Source of the DNA: Pseudoalteromonas citrea
GTDB lineage: Bacteria; Pseudomonadota; Gammaproteobacteria; Enterobacterales; Alteromonadaceae
DNA length: 64,000 nucleotides
Assembly: GCF_000238375.3 (NCBI RefSeq)
Contig: NZ_AHBZ03000023.1
Span: 248,001 to 312,000 of the forward strand
Direction of reading: 5' to 3'
Below, one piece after another: positions 19,908 through 28,767 of this stretch. The notes under the pieces are model-generated. The model ran no database searches. It was not told the origin of the DNA and saw nothing but the letters and a program-made list of their open reading frames with translations. Within the stretch, counting starts at the first letter, position 1; every line of letters starts with the position of its first letter. Both the position numbers and the translations under genes were made by a program.

Positions 19908-20399
19908 TTAGTAAGCCCCACTATCCTCTAGTTGTTGAAACAAATCTTGTATATTACTTTTCTCGAACCCTGAATTCACTTGCTGCTTTTTAATAAACTC
20001 AAACATCATGCCCGAATTTTTATCTCGTTTTGAAAAAATCTGTACCAAGTTTTTACCATTAATAACACTTGTTGAAAATTCCATGCCCTTACTTCTCAGC
20101 GTATTAACTAAATAATCCATATCTTCAACTTCAATAGCAACATGCTGCACACCACTTCCGTACTCGTTGATATACTTCGTAACTTGAGAGGCCTCTCCCG
20201 TACCCTGTATTAGAACAATTGTAAAACCATTAGCATCGAGTTCTGCAGATAGCATACCCGAGAATTCACCTGAAACTTCTCGCTTATTCAGTAGTTCAAA
20301 ACCCAATATCCCTTGATACAAAAATAAGGCCTCATCAATATCGTGAACAGCAATGGCAAGATGATCGATTCTAGCTGGGAGTTTGTATAAATTTTTCAT
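19908..20399 (-). CDS. Single-domain VOC protein resembling the HPPD catalytic half
   Basis: A protein of 163 residues from the ATG at 20399, preceded by AAAGGAAAC and overlapping the upstream stop as ATGA. The longer reading from 20429 is less likely. It is a vicinal-oxygen-chelate fold protein. IDHLAIAV carries His13, GVQHVAIEVEDMD carries His86, and MMFEFIKK carries Glu134. This is the spacing of the two-His-one-Glu metal site in 4-hydroxyphenylpyruvate dioxygenase and hydroxymandelate synthase, and FEFI plus NLVQIF match their C-terminal half. Those enzymes are near 350 residues with two halves, so this protein is half-size and would act as a dimer. Methylmalonyl-CoA epimerase-like activity is an alternative. 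Its place in the operon suggests it makes or alters a building block. Confidence 0.8.
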   Translation of the reverse strand: MKNLYKLPARIDHLAIAVHDIDEALFLYQGILGFELLNKREVSGEFSGMLSAELDANGFTIVLIQGTGEASQVTKYINEYGSGVQHVAIEVEDMDYLVNTLRSKGMEFSTSVINGKNLVQIFSKRDKNSGMMFEFIKKQQVNSGFEKSNIQDLFQQLEDSGAY

Positions 20400-22087
20400 T
20401 TTGTTTCCTTTACTGGTAAGTGTTTCCAAATGTAATAAGTAGAAAAGTAACCTATGTGATCTTCCCTACCCCACCGACCTCCCCAGAAGGCGGCATCATA
20501 TTGTACTAAGTAACTATCATTTATCTTGTTGAGAAATCTAACCTTAGTAATATGAGAGTAAGACGTTTTAGTTTCTTCTGTCGCCACATACCGAAAAGAG
20601 TCCAGACAACCTTGAAAGTCTTTTATCTCCACCTCGCTAATTGTTTGACATTCAAACCGAGTTATTTCATTGTGGTCACTCAAAAACCACCGACCGCCCT
20701 CCACATTGTCTATACCACCTAATTCAATATCACCGTCTTCTAATAAACTAATACGACTTGTCACTACGGCATTGAGATTGATAAACTCAAAGTGTTTTGA
20801 CTCAATTTCATCCAAAAAAATATCACTATTCTTTTCAAAGAAATAATCTAAATTATTTCGTACCGTGTACTCTTGTTCTTGTTTATCATAGTTTGATGTT
20901 ATTACCCTATATCGGCCTGCATCCCCATTTAAGAATGTAATCTTAAAAATTACCCTATCATTCTCAAGGATCACATCATAATTTGATTCTCCATAGCGCC
21001 AATCAAATTCAGCAGTAACTAAAGCACTACCAGTCAATACATCTAAAGATGATATGTAAGCCTTGCTTCCGATAAATTTTAAACTATTTCCAAGATCAGT
21101 GTCTAACCACTCAAGGCCAAAAACATCGGAAAAATTACTGTAGTACGTGCTACCATCTTTAATTTTGAACGTTAACTCCTCTGGTTCAACCAAGGATACT
21201 GCATGTGTCCTTTTCAGATTAAAGATATAGCCATCTGGATCAACTTGGTTAATGTCGACTCCTAGTTCCTCTGAAAACTGTCTATTGTTGGAATAACTTA
21301 ACAGTAACTCACCATTAAAAGATGGATAAATATTTACATAATCAAATGTATGCTTCACAGAGAGCTCTCTCTCTCCAAGATTATAGATATAAAAATCATT
21401 GGCAGTAGTAAACGCTTCATTGTGGGTAAAGCTGATAGAATACTCACTTCTCTCTTGCTCTACAAACCTCCAATCACTCTCGTTTCTTGATAAATACAAT
21501 TCTAATCCACTATTTCCAGACGTAAGGTAACTCTGACGGGACACACTGAACAAGTCTTCGATTAAATAAGCCATATTGTCAAAAGTAATATTAGGTAACT
21601 GCTTTCGCTTCAGCTGCCAACTATAGCCATTATCAAATATACCATCAAGGTTCTTTTCTTCAGATATACGGAACTCTAACAAGCTTCCTTCCTTGCCTAG
21701 TACTTCAATTTGCAACCGAGAAGTTGTATCACACAATACTAAAGGCCGCGATTGACATGATATATCTTTGAGGTCCAACCTTAGTTGGCCATCCCTACCG
21801 ATATTCCAAGTAAAGTAATTAGACGCCCTATTACCTTTAAACATTACACCTTCTTTCTGCAGATGTGCTTGTGTAATAGTAAAATCAGCATTCAAGCTGC
21901 CTATTTTTGTTGGCGATGCATGAAACTCAAAGCCATCCAGACTGTCTGACGAAACCCAAGCCCCAAAGAGTTTTTGCTCATTAATTTTAATTGTATCACT
22001 CTCAATCAGGTCATTCGTATGATCTTGACTCTCCTTTGAACAACCAGTCACTAATATCAATAAAAGAACCACTATATTAACTTTCAT
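20396..22087 (-). CDS. Lipoprotein of unknown function in the lipopeptide operon
   Basis: A 563-residue protein with a short hydrophobic signal ending in LVTGC, so it is probably lipidated at Cys16 and anchored in the outer or inner membrane facing the periplasm. The rest is polar, rich in beta-prone segments, Asp, Tyr and Phe, with no catalytic motif I recognise. Repeating stretches such as LFGAWVSSDSLDG, FTWNIGRDGQLRL and GRWFLSDHNEI read like small beta-sheet modules in lipocalin-like or "value added by comparison" sensor domains, but this is only an impression. It overlaps the outer membrane factor gene by 11 bases and the VOC gene by four. It therefore belongs to the same transcript and may act in export, self-protection or surface retention of the product. 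Confidence 0.75.
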   Translation of the reverse strand: MKVNIVVLLLILVTGCSKESQDHTNDLIESDTIKINEQKLFGAWVSSDSLDGFEFHASPTKIGSLNADFTITQAHLQKEGVMFKGNRASNYFTWNIGRDGQLRLDLKDISCQSRPLVLCDTTSRLQIEVLGKEGSLLEFRISEEKNLDGIFDNGYSWQLKRKQLPNITFDNMAYLIEDLFSVSRQSYLTSGNSGLELYLSRNESDWRFVEQERSEYSISFTHNEAFTTANDFYIYNLGERELSVKHTFDYVNIYPSFNGELLLSYSNNRQFSEELGVDINQVDPDGYIFNLKRTHAVSLVEPEELTFKIKDGSTYYSNFSDVFGLEWLDTDLGNSLKFIGSKAYISSLDVLTGSALVTAEFDWRYGESNYDVILENDRVIFKITFLNGDAGRYRVITSNYDKQEQEYTVRNNLDYFFEKNSDIFLDEIESKHFEFINLNAVVTSRISLLEDGDIELGGIDNVEGGRWFLSDHNEITRFECQTISEVEIKDFQGCLDSFRYVATEETKTSYSHITKVRFLNKINDSYLVQYDAAFWGGRWGREDHIGYFSTYYIWKHLPVKETK

Positions 22088-23456
22088 TTTTTATTATCTC
22101 CCCACCATAAAGTAAGTTTATGTTACGTGCCAGTTCTTCAACGTTAGTCCCTGTTAATTGGTTTAGTAGAAAATAGCTTGACATTAATGTAGTTTTATCA
22201 ATTACTAGCTGGTTACGTTCTTCATGTAATCTTATTTGACTATCTCTGAGCTGAATATAATCATTGAAGCCATTCATGTACTCGGTTTTTGTATTTTCTA
22301 AAGCCAACTCAAGCGCTTCAATAGATTTCTGACGTGCGCTAATCGATTCAATATTGGCTCGAACATTATCGTAAGTAGCAGCGATAGAGTGTTTTATTTG
22401 ATGTTGTAGAAATTGCTTCTGATATTTTCGACTTTCATATAAATATGTGGTCCCTTTTTCTCTAGACGAGTCCCTCCCACCAGCATAAAGCGGCATAGTC
22501 ATATTGATCGAGAACGTTAATCCATCTTGTTTTAAGTATCTATCCGCTTGAAAGTCAAAAGTATCATCCTGATTATTATAGTTATAGCTTAGACTTGCTG
22601 ATACCTTAGGAAGCGTTAATGACTTAGCAATTTTCAAATCTTTTTTTGCCATTTTCACATCAAAGGTAGCGATTTGATAGTCTAGATTCTGGCTAAACTC
22701 CTTAAGATATTCATTTGGGCTTTTACTTGGCTGAGCAAAATGTTCTACGTCAACACTCATGTGTTGAATAAAAAAAACCTCCTTCTGTAAAATAAGTTCC
22801 AAGCGCTTAAAAGAAAAGTTCAGCCTATTTTCAATCATTATTTCATTCACTTTTAGATTTGCTAATGAAGCTTCAACTTGATAAAGGTCACTTGGCTGTG
22901 CGAGTCCAATCGCATGCTGCTTTCTAATTAAAATTAGATGTTCAGTGTAAGCTCGTAGTAAACTTTTTAGATTCTCCCGCTCAGCCCATGCAGATGAGAT
23001 ATTTAAATATGCATCATAATAATCACGTAAATATTCATAAGCAGCTAAATTTCTCTCTAAATTTGTACGCTTCGAATTCAAAGCAGCTCTATCATAACGA
23101 TGATACAGTTCCAGGTCGAACAGGGGTTGCTCTACGTTAATCGCATACCCTACACCTTCAGATTTAGTATCAGTATCTGGAGTGTGCAGCAAATAGTTTT
23201 GAGACTGCTGAGAAGCGTCTAAGTCTTGAAATCGGAAATTGCTTTGTAAATTAACACTCGGTAGAAAAGCACCAAGTGCAGTTCTTTTTTCTTGCTCTAT
23301 TGAATCAAAGCTGGCATTGTTTGCCTTCAATAATAGATTGCTTTTGAGCCCTGCTTTATACAAGTCTATAAATGTATTTGCGTTAACTGAGCAAGTAAAA
23401 ATTACAGATATATATAAAATAAATTTTGCATATTTCAAAATGCCTCCAAAGTTCAA
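22077..23456 (-). CDS. TolC-family outer membrane efflux protein
   Basis: A 459-residue protein starting with a signal peptide (hydrophobic to about residue 24, likely cut after VNA). Two long helical repeats follow, each with the TolC-type layout. GAFLPSVNLQSNF and LPKVSASLSYNY are the two strand regions, and GLAQPSDLYQVEASLANLK and GFNDYIQLRDSQIRLHEER are the equivalent helix motifs. It would form a trimeric channel through the outer membrane. As first gene of the long NRPS operon, it probably provides the exit duct for the lipopeptide with the SyrD-like exporter or the MacB-like systems. A dedicated outer membrane factor leading an NRPS operon is notable, since many clusters borrow the housekeeping TolC. 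Confidence 0.92.
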   Translation of the reverse strand: MNFGGILKYAKFILYISVIFTCSVNANTFIDLYKAGLKSNLLLKANNASFDSIEQEKRTALGAFLPSVNLQSNFRFQDLDASQQSQNYLLHTPDTDTKSEGVGYAINVEQPLFDLELYHRYDRAALNSKRTNLERNLAAYEYLRDYYDAYLNISSAWAERENLKSLLRAYTEHLILIRKQHAIGLAQPSDLYQVEASLANLKVNEIMIENRLNFSFKRLELILQKEVFFIQHMSVDVEHFAQPSKSPNEYLKEFSQNLDYQIATFDVKMAKKDLKIAKSLTLPKVSASLSYNYNNQDDTFDFQADRYLKQDGLTFSINMTMPLYAGGRDSSREKGTTYLYESRKYQKQFLQHQIKHSIAATYDNVRANIESISARQKSIEALELALENTKTEYMNGFNDYIQLRDSQIRLHEERNQLVIDKTTLMSSYFLLNQLTGTNVEELARNINLLYGGEIIKNES

Positions 23457-23467
23457 TTAAGTTAATC

Positions 23468-23548
23468 ATCTCACTCATGAGATCTTTTAATATCAGTCAA
23501 TGTTGCCTTCAAAAATCACGACAACATCAAACAGATTTGTGTACAAAT
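23468..23548. promoter_or_regulatory. Leader region of the NRPS operon with two small inverted repeats
   Basis: Just upstream of the outer membrane factor start (23456) is ATCTCA-CTCA-TGAGAT (23468-23483). Further out is ATTTGT-GT-ACAAAT (23535-23548). Each has perfect 6-base arms. The first would lie in the 5' leader of the mRNA and the second near a plausible promoter. They are candidate operator sites for the operon. No regulator gene is obvious next to the operon except the ParB-like protein. No convincing -35/-10 pair was fixed by eye. Confidence 0.3.
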
Positions 23549-23713
23549 ATAGTCGGGCTAAAAACTCAATAAAGATGTTTTTATAACTATACTCCACATA
23601 GTTTTTAGTACTTTTATTCTTGTTCTACCAATGAGAGTAGCTACTATCTCAGGAGCCCTTACAGCAACTATGACTCATACTTCAAAATATCCGATGAATT
23701 TTATTACCACCTT

Positions 23714-24493
23714 TTAAACTTCCCCAACCTTTTCGTGCTCAGCTTCAAACCCAACATACATTCTAAGTTTTCTGTTGACCAATTGCATGAGTTCTTGTTG
23801 ATGTGTATCTATAAAAAAGTGACCACCATTACAAAACTGAACCTCAGTATTTATAAAAAAACGATCCCAGCCCATTAACTTCTCAAACGAAATTTTATCT
23901 TCCTTACCAGTAATCACCGTTACATCACAAGGAATAACATCAGAGCCATTAAAAAAGTAATTTTCAGCGATTTTAAAGTCAGCTCTGAGCATAGGTAAAT
24001 ATAACTCCATTAGCTCTTGACTTTCAAGGACCTCTTTAGGCGTGCCATCAATATCCTTCAGCTGCTGAATGAACTCCCTGTCAGATAATTCACGTGGAGT
24101 TTTTTTTAAACATGTTTTATCTGGACTCCCACTACCTGAAACAAAAAAATGTTTTGGTGCATTAAGCCCACAGGATAAAGCTCTTCTTGCAACTTCAAAC
24201 CCTATTCGACTACCTAAACTATGACCAAAGATTATATAATCCCCTGACAAAACTTCTTTTAAATTTGGCATCAGCTGAGTGACTAACATCTCCATATCAT
24301 CTATTGGGGGAGTTTTAAAATGAGATCCTTTCCCTGGGTTTTGAATAATATTCACTTCTATATTACTTGCTACGAGTTTTGACCAAGACCAAAAGGACGA
24401 AATACCACCTCCCGCATAAGGAAAGCAGAGCAATCGAGTTGCCTTACTGTCTTTCTTTTCGGGTGTTACAACCCAAGGGCTTTGCATATTCAC
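23714..24493 (-). CDS. Type II thioesterase (GrsT-like) of the NRPS cluster
   Basis: An alpha/beta hydrolase of 259 residues that typically clears mis-acylated carrier domains on NRPS lines. The motif FPYAGGG lies near residue 24, the nucleophile elbow GHSLGS puts the catalytic Ser at 92, and GGHFFIDTH near the C-terminus carries the His. Family length is 240-260. The start could be the GTG at 24493 (GAGG five bases ahead) or the ATG at 24487. It lies 258 bases upstream of the operon's first gene on the same strand, with its own upstream region, so it may be a separate transcript. It supports the synthetase genes as an active pathway. Confidence 0.92.
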   Translation of the reverse strand: MNMQSPWVVTPEKKDSKATRLLCFPYAGGGISSFWSWSKLVASNIEVNIIQNPGKGSHFKTPPIDDMEMLVTQLMPNLKEVLSGDYIIFGHSLGSRIGFEVARRALSCGLNAPKHFFVSGSGSPDKTCLKKTPRELSDREFIQQLKDIDGTPKEVLESQELMELYLPMLRADFKIAENYFFNGSDVIPCDVTVITGKEDKISFEKLMGWDRFFINTEVQFCNGGHFFIDTHQQELMQLVNRKLRMYVGFEAEHEKVGEV

Positions 24494-24846
24494 TATTACC
24501 TCAATTATATGCTGAACAGCACTTTCACTTCTAATGAAGTTAGTACATTAAGACACATTAAATATATCAATTACTTACTTCCAATATTGACTATAGTTTA
24601 TTTTTATAAACTAATTACACTCAATTCACCAATGCAAACACAAGTTCATCATATATAACCAATCTATTGAGTAAACTGTTATTTGATTGTGAAATAGCTT
24701 ACCGCCAAAATGTTTACTTAACGATAGGACTAAATACAGCTGGCTCAAAACTATCATAATTTATATGAAAGTAAAGTACCAACTGTAAAAAGTCTACGCC
24801 TTAGAAAATTAAGTAATTACTTTTATATAGTCACTACAGGCGAAAG
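24494..24846. other. Intergenic, probable promoter region of the thioesterase gene
   Basis: 353 very AT-rich bases between the ParB-like gene and the thioesterase gene, both minus strand. No ORF with a ribosome binding site and no clear hairpin with a T-run was seen. It probably contains the thioesterase promoter. Confidence 0.4.
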
Positions 24847-25911
24847 CTAACTTGAAATATCATCAACTAAGTTAATGAGCACCTTATTTACTGCATCAAC
24901 ATCATCCCAATCTAAGCTATCCCAATCAAAACCAGGGGTTACTTTAGAAACATCCGTGAATAACAATTTTTTCAAAGTATTTACGCTAGAGATATTTTTG
25001 ATATGAAATTGCACGGGTTTACATACTAATTGTTTTTTTCCAGAAAGTTTCTCAAGTATTTTTTCAGATATTATTTTTTTATCTGATTGATTAATAAGTT
25101 TTTTATTGAACTCTGATTTATGATTGTATTCACATTCCAGAATGATTTTTTTTACTTTTAGAAAAGATGCATTAAGGCCATTAGCATACGCTTTAATTAT
25201 TTCTGGATATCGTGTTAACACATTGTAATTGTCAAATGCTCCCATTGATATTCCTAAATTCTTGGCCTTCTCTTTCACCGTTAACTTTTTCTGTCCTATT
25301 TTTAACCGAGCTGAATCCAACCCTTCAATTTCCAACATTGCCGACAAAAACGCCTGTAACTTTCCATATTGTGGAAGGTCTTCCCGACTCGCATTCTCTT
25401 GAAATTGCTTGACCTTATACAATACTGGTTTTGCATCATAAACTTTAAACTGAGCCGCATGATCTAAGCCATAAATGAAAATCATAGCAAAAAATCGTCT
25501 ATGGCCTGTTAAAATTTGATATTGTGAATTATCTATTGGATATAACGTCGGTACCTGAATCATTTCTGATACAGAGATGTTTTCACCCAACTCAATGATC
25601 GAGTCAACAGTATGATTAGCTTTTTTCCAACTATTTGTGCCATACTTTAAGCAATTGATTATACAACCCTTCCCTATGATCACTTTCTCTTGCGCATCAT
25701 AAAGATCTATCAATTGCTTTTTAGTCATTTTTCGTTCAGAAAACAGCCTAGCATGTTCATTTTCAATAAATATACTAGGTAAAAACCGAGCATTTGTTTC
25801 ATCTGGCGTGATCAAGCTTAAAAAAAGAGATTTATACTCAAAACTCTCGCTATGCAACTTCTCACTATTATTCAACGTTGCTAAGATTAAACTATCTCTA
25901 TCATTAAACAT
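24847..25911 (-). CDS. Solitary ParB-like DNA-binding protein
   Basis: A 354-residue protein. The middle resembles the ParB N-terminal (ParB/Srx) fold: IELGENISVSEMIQVPTLYP, then YQILTGHRRFFAMIFIYGLD. There GHRRFF stands where partition proteins have GERRxRA, the CTP/clamp motif. A helix-turn-helix-like stretch follows (KEKAKNLGISMGAFDNYNVL, then ILTRYPEIIKAYANG-type residues). No ParA partner is adjacent, so a chromosome partition role is unlikely. Lone ParB-like proteins occur on mobile elements and as regulators. Its position ahead of the thioesterase and NRPS operon, on the same strand, makes it a possible cluster regulator. The partner DNA site is unknown. Confidence 0.7.
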   Translation of the reverse strand: MFNDRDSLILATLNNSEKLHSESFEYKSLFLSLITPDETNARFLPSIFIENEHARLFSERKMTKKQLIDLYDAQEKVIIGKGCIINCLKYGTNSWKKANHTVDSIIELGENISVSEMIQVPTLYPIDNSQYQILTGHRRFFAMIFIYGLDHAAQFKVYDAKPVLYKVKQFQENASREDLPQYGKLQAFLSAMLEIEGLDSARLKIGQKKLTVKEKAKNLGISMGAFDNYNVLTRYPEIIKAYANGLNASFLKVKKIILECEYNHKSEFNKKLINQSDKKIISEKILEKLSGKKQLVCKPVQFHIKNISSVNTLKKLLFTDVSKVTPGFDWDSLDWDDVDAVNKVLINLVDDISS

Positions 25912-26249
25912 ACTTACTAAATACCCACTTAAAGTTTATGTGTTCCTGCGTATCAACACATGTGCCAATACTTTACTAAATAACACCTTAGGATTGCAAA
26001 ATAAAGTTTAAGACTTAACCTACATGCTTTTGATTTAGGGTAGGTAAAGTGCGCCTAATTTATGTTAGCATATTTTCGTTACAATCGTTCAAATTTATTC
26101 TGTTAGATAGGCAACCCCCCTATCCAGGACAGAGAAAATCTCATTACTTTTATTTTCAAATTATGGTCGATGGTTGAAAGTACATCAAATTTACAACCAT
26201 CAAAATTATAATTGAAGCAATCAATTGCAATATTTATAACAATTCAATG
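25912..26249. other. Intergenic between ParB-like gene and permease 1
   Basis: 338 AT-rich bases. It should hold the ParB-like gene promoter (minus strand) and the 3' end of the permease transcript. TAGGTAAAGTGCG (26041-26053) recurs exactly at 34448-34460. A weak hairpin with GATAG/CTATC arms lies near 26106-26125. No gene was supported. Confidence 0.35.
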
Positions 26250-28664
26250 TTACTCATATCTCAATATCAGGGAAGGACGAGTGCTTGCTGCCCGCAACGC
26301 TAAACTTGCAACCGTTAACCAAGTAATCCCTATCACACTGATAGCAGCAACTCCATATATCCATAATGCGAGCTCTATCCGCTCATTAAAGTTTGCCAAC
26401 CAATCGCTCATTAAGATATAACTTACAGGACAAGCGACTCCCCCACCACATAAGACGATAACTAAAAACTCTTTAGACAATAAATTCACAATGCTGAGTC
26501 TAGATGACCCTAGCACTTTACGTATAGCTATTTCTTTTTGTCGACGTATCGCACTAAAAGATGCCAAACCTAAAATTCCTAAACAAGTTAGTAAGATTGC
26601 GAGACCACTAAATAGTAAAACTAATTGTTGTATTCTATATTCATTAATGTGTGCATGCCGATAGTCATCCTCAATCAAGTTGATTTTGACATCACTAACG
26701 GCAAGTTCTGTTGAAATAAATCTTTGAGCCTGCTCCATAATTCTCACTTTGTTTGCACCTGGGCCCACTTTGATTACTACATGGCTTTCAGGTGAGTTAT
26801 CTATGGCGGCCGCATTAATTGATAATGGTAATTGCTGTTGCCGTGCCGAACCAATTTTTATATCTTTAATTATACCTACGACCTTAGCACGAGAGTTTCC
26901 ATCATTCGCAGACAATGTCTTTCCTAATAACGTAGTTGGATCTGAATAACCTGCTTGCTTAGCCAATCCTTCAGATATCAAAACAGAAAAAGTCCGCTCT
27001 CCTTGATCATTGGTCACAGCCCAATCACTTATATAATCCGATGAGAAATCTCGCCCAGCAACCAGCTCTAAACCAAGTGTTTCTACTGGGTTAAATCCAG
27101 TAGAAATTGTAGGCTGTGTCCCTCGCAACTGTTCCCCATTCGGCCATGTAAAAAACAATTCAGCAGTAATATCTTCTGTGAGAATAGTATTCGATGGTAA
27201 GACATGCTCAACACCTTCTATCTGCTCTAATTGTGCCAGTAAATGACTACCTTCCATTTGAAAAACAGCTTCAGTTGGTAAGTCTTTGATAATTATCCGA
27301 TCCAATTTACTATACCCAACAGGTAAACTATCAATCAACGCCATTTGCTTGTAAATAACGACAGCGGCAACAATCAAAGCGACCGATAGCCCCCCCTGCA
27401 AAGCTAACGTCAATTTTCGAACCCAAATAGCCGTTTTACCTCGTTGTAGATCACCACTAAGTACTCTTTTTGCACTAAATGACGCAATAAATAGTGCTGG
27501 ATACAATCCAGCCAACACACCAATTAATAACGTCACCGAGATCACTAATGCCAAGAATAGAGAAGAAAAGCTCAGTGACAAGCTGCGCTCAAGCAACGCA
27601 TTTACGTAAGGTATAGATAGTTCAACTAGAAAAAGTGCGATAACAACAGCTAAAGTAACAACAAATAAAGATTCTATCAAAAACTGTGTGATCAACTGGG
27701 ATTTACTTGCTCCTAGTGCTTTTCTAACCCCTACCTCTTTTGCTCGCTTAGCGGCGCTTGCAATGTTTAGATTGATAAAATTCACACTTGCAATCAATAA
27801 TAATAAAAATGTCAACGCTATACTCACCTGCATGACTAATTTTGAGCTACCTTGCTTCATTTCAAACGGGCCATTACTGTGAAAATGCAAGTCCTGTAAA
27901 CTGTTTAGTGTAATACTCAACTTTTTCCCACGTCCAGTCGATTTTTCACGCATGTTAGTTGTTATTTGTTCAGCAATCACACGGGGATCCGCGCTTTGGT
28001 CAAGACGCATATAGACATAGCCACGAATTGGTCGTGATAATACTTTTGGAATACCTGTTAGCGTATCAAATACAAAGTGCGTATTATCAGGTAGATCTGC
28101 AAATACTGCGGCAATGACGTATCGACCGCCGTCGTAACTAAGTGTTTTTTCCAGCGCGTTTTCAGTCCCGAAAAAACGTATTGATTCACTCCGACTAATG
28201 GCTAATTTTCCAGGTTCTGTGAGTGCTTTATCTAAATCTCCTGACAATACGTCTAACTGAATGAAATCACCTATATTCGCCGATGCTACATATGCATTAG
28301 ATAGCCTGGCTTGTTCCCCATTAATCACGACTTCCATAGCAAGAGGTTCCGAAAAATAGCCTAGATCTTTCATTTGCGATAAAATTAAAACATCTTCCAC
28401 TTGAGTATGATTTAACATTTCCAAAGATAGTCTTGAATCTGAATGAGCTATCATTTGTAAACCCCATGCTCGGTAATCAGTATGAACTCGATATACCCTC
28501 TCTCCATTAGGGTGCTGATTATCATAAGACCATTCGTAAGCTGCAAACAGCCCAACGATGATAGCAGCAGCTAAGCCAATACTAAAACCAAACAAATTTA
28601 ACATAAAGTGCCACGTATCATGTTTAATGACGCGCAATGCTATTCTCATATAGTTAATTAACAC
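26250..28664 (-). CDS. MacB-like ABC transporter permease, copy 1
   Basis: An 804-residue FtsX/MacB_PCD permease. An N-terminal membrane helix (about 19-40) is followed by a large periplasmic domain, three helices (about 285-420), a second periplasmic domain and three C-terminal helices. Typical motifs are KRAKEVGVRKALGASKSQL and IRRQKEIAIRKVLGSSR. The GTG start at 28664 aligns with the ATG of the paralogue ending at 29862, and AAGGA lies nine bases ahead. The partner ATPase is the separate gene 103 bases upstream. These systems use ATP to drive an adaptor and TolC rather than pumping through the membrane. Copy 1 is visibly more AT-rich than copy 2, closer to the NRPS region. It could export the lipopeptide, as MacAB systems do in Pseudomonas, but nothing here proves it. 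Confidence 0.9.
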   Translation of the reverse strand: MLINYMRIALRVIKHDTWHFMLNLFGFSIGLAAAIIVGLFAAYEWSYDNQHPNGERVYRVHTDYRAWGLQMIAHSDSRLSLEMLNHTQVEDVLILSQMKDLGYFSEPLAMEVVINGEQARLSNAYVASANIGDFIQLDVLSGDLDKALTEPGKLAISRSESIRFFGTENALEKTLSYDGGRYVIAAVFADLPDNTHFVFDTLTGIPKVLSRPIRGYVYMRLDQSADPRVIAEQITTNMREKSTGRGKKLSITLNSLQDLHFHSNGPFEMKQGSSKLVMQVSIALTFLLLLIASVNFINLNIASAAKRAKEVGVRKALGASKSQLITQFLIESLFVVTLAVVIALFLVELSIPYVNALLERSLSLSFSSLFLALVISVTLLIGVLAGLYPALFIASFSAKRVLSGDLQRGKTAIWVRKLTLALQGGLSVALIVAAVVIYKQMALIDSLPVGYSKLDRIIIKDLPTEAVFQMEGSHLLAQLEQIEGVEHVLPSNTILTEDITAELFFTWPNGEQLRGTQPTISTGFNPVETLGLELVAGRDFSSDYISDWAVTNDQGERTFSVLISEGLAKQAGYSDPTTLLGKTLSANDGNSRAKVVGIIKDIKIGSARQQQLPLSINAAAIDNSPESHVVIKVGPGANKVRIMEQAQRFISTELAVSDVKINLIEDDYRHAHINEYRIQQLVLLFSGLAILLTCLGILGLASFSAIRRQKEIAIRKVLGSSRLSIVNLLSKEFLVIVLCGGGVACPVSYILMSDWLANFNERIELALWIYGVAAISVIGITWLTVASLALRAASTRPSLILRYE

Positions 28665-28767
28665 GCTTTATTTTCCTTATCGATGTAATTACCCTACTCT
28701 CAAACCTACTAAGTTCGAAAAAGGAAGCTTTAATACAATGCTCTGAAAGGTCGCATTCGCTCAAATG

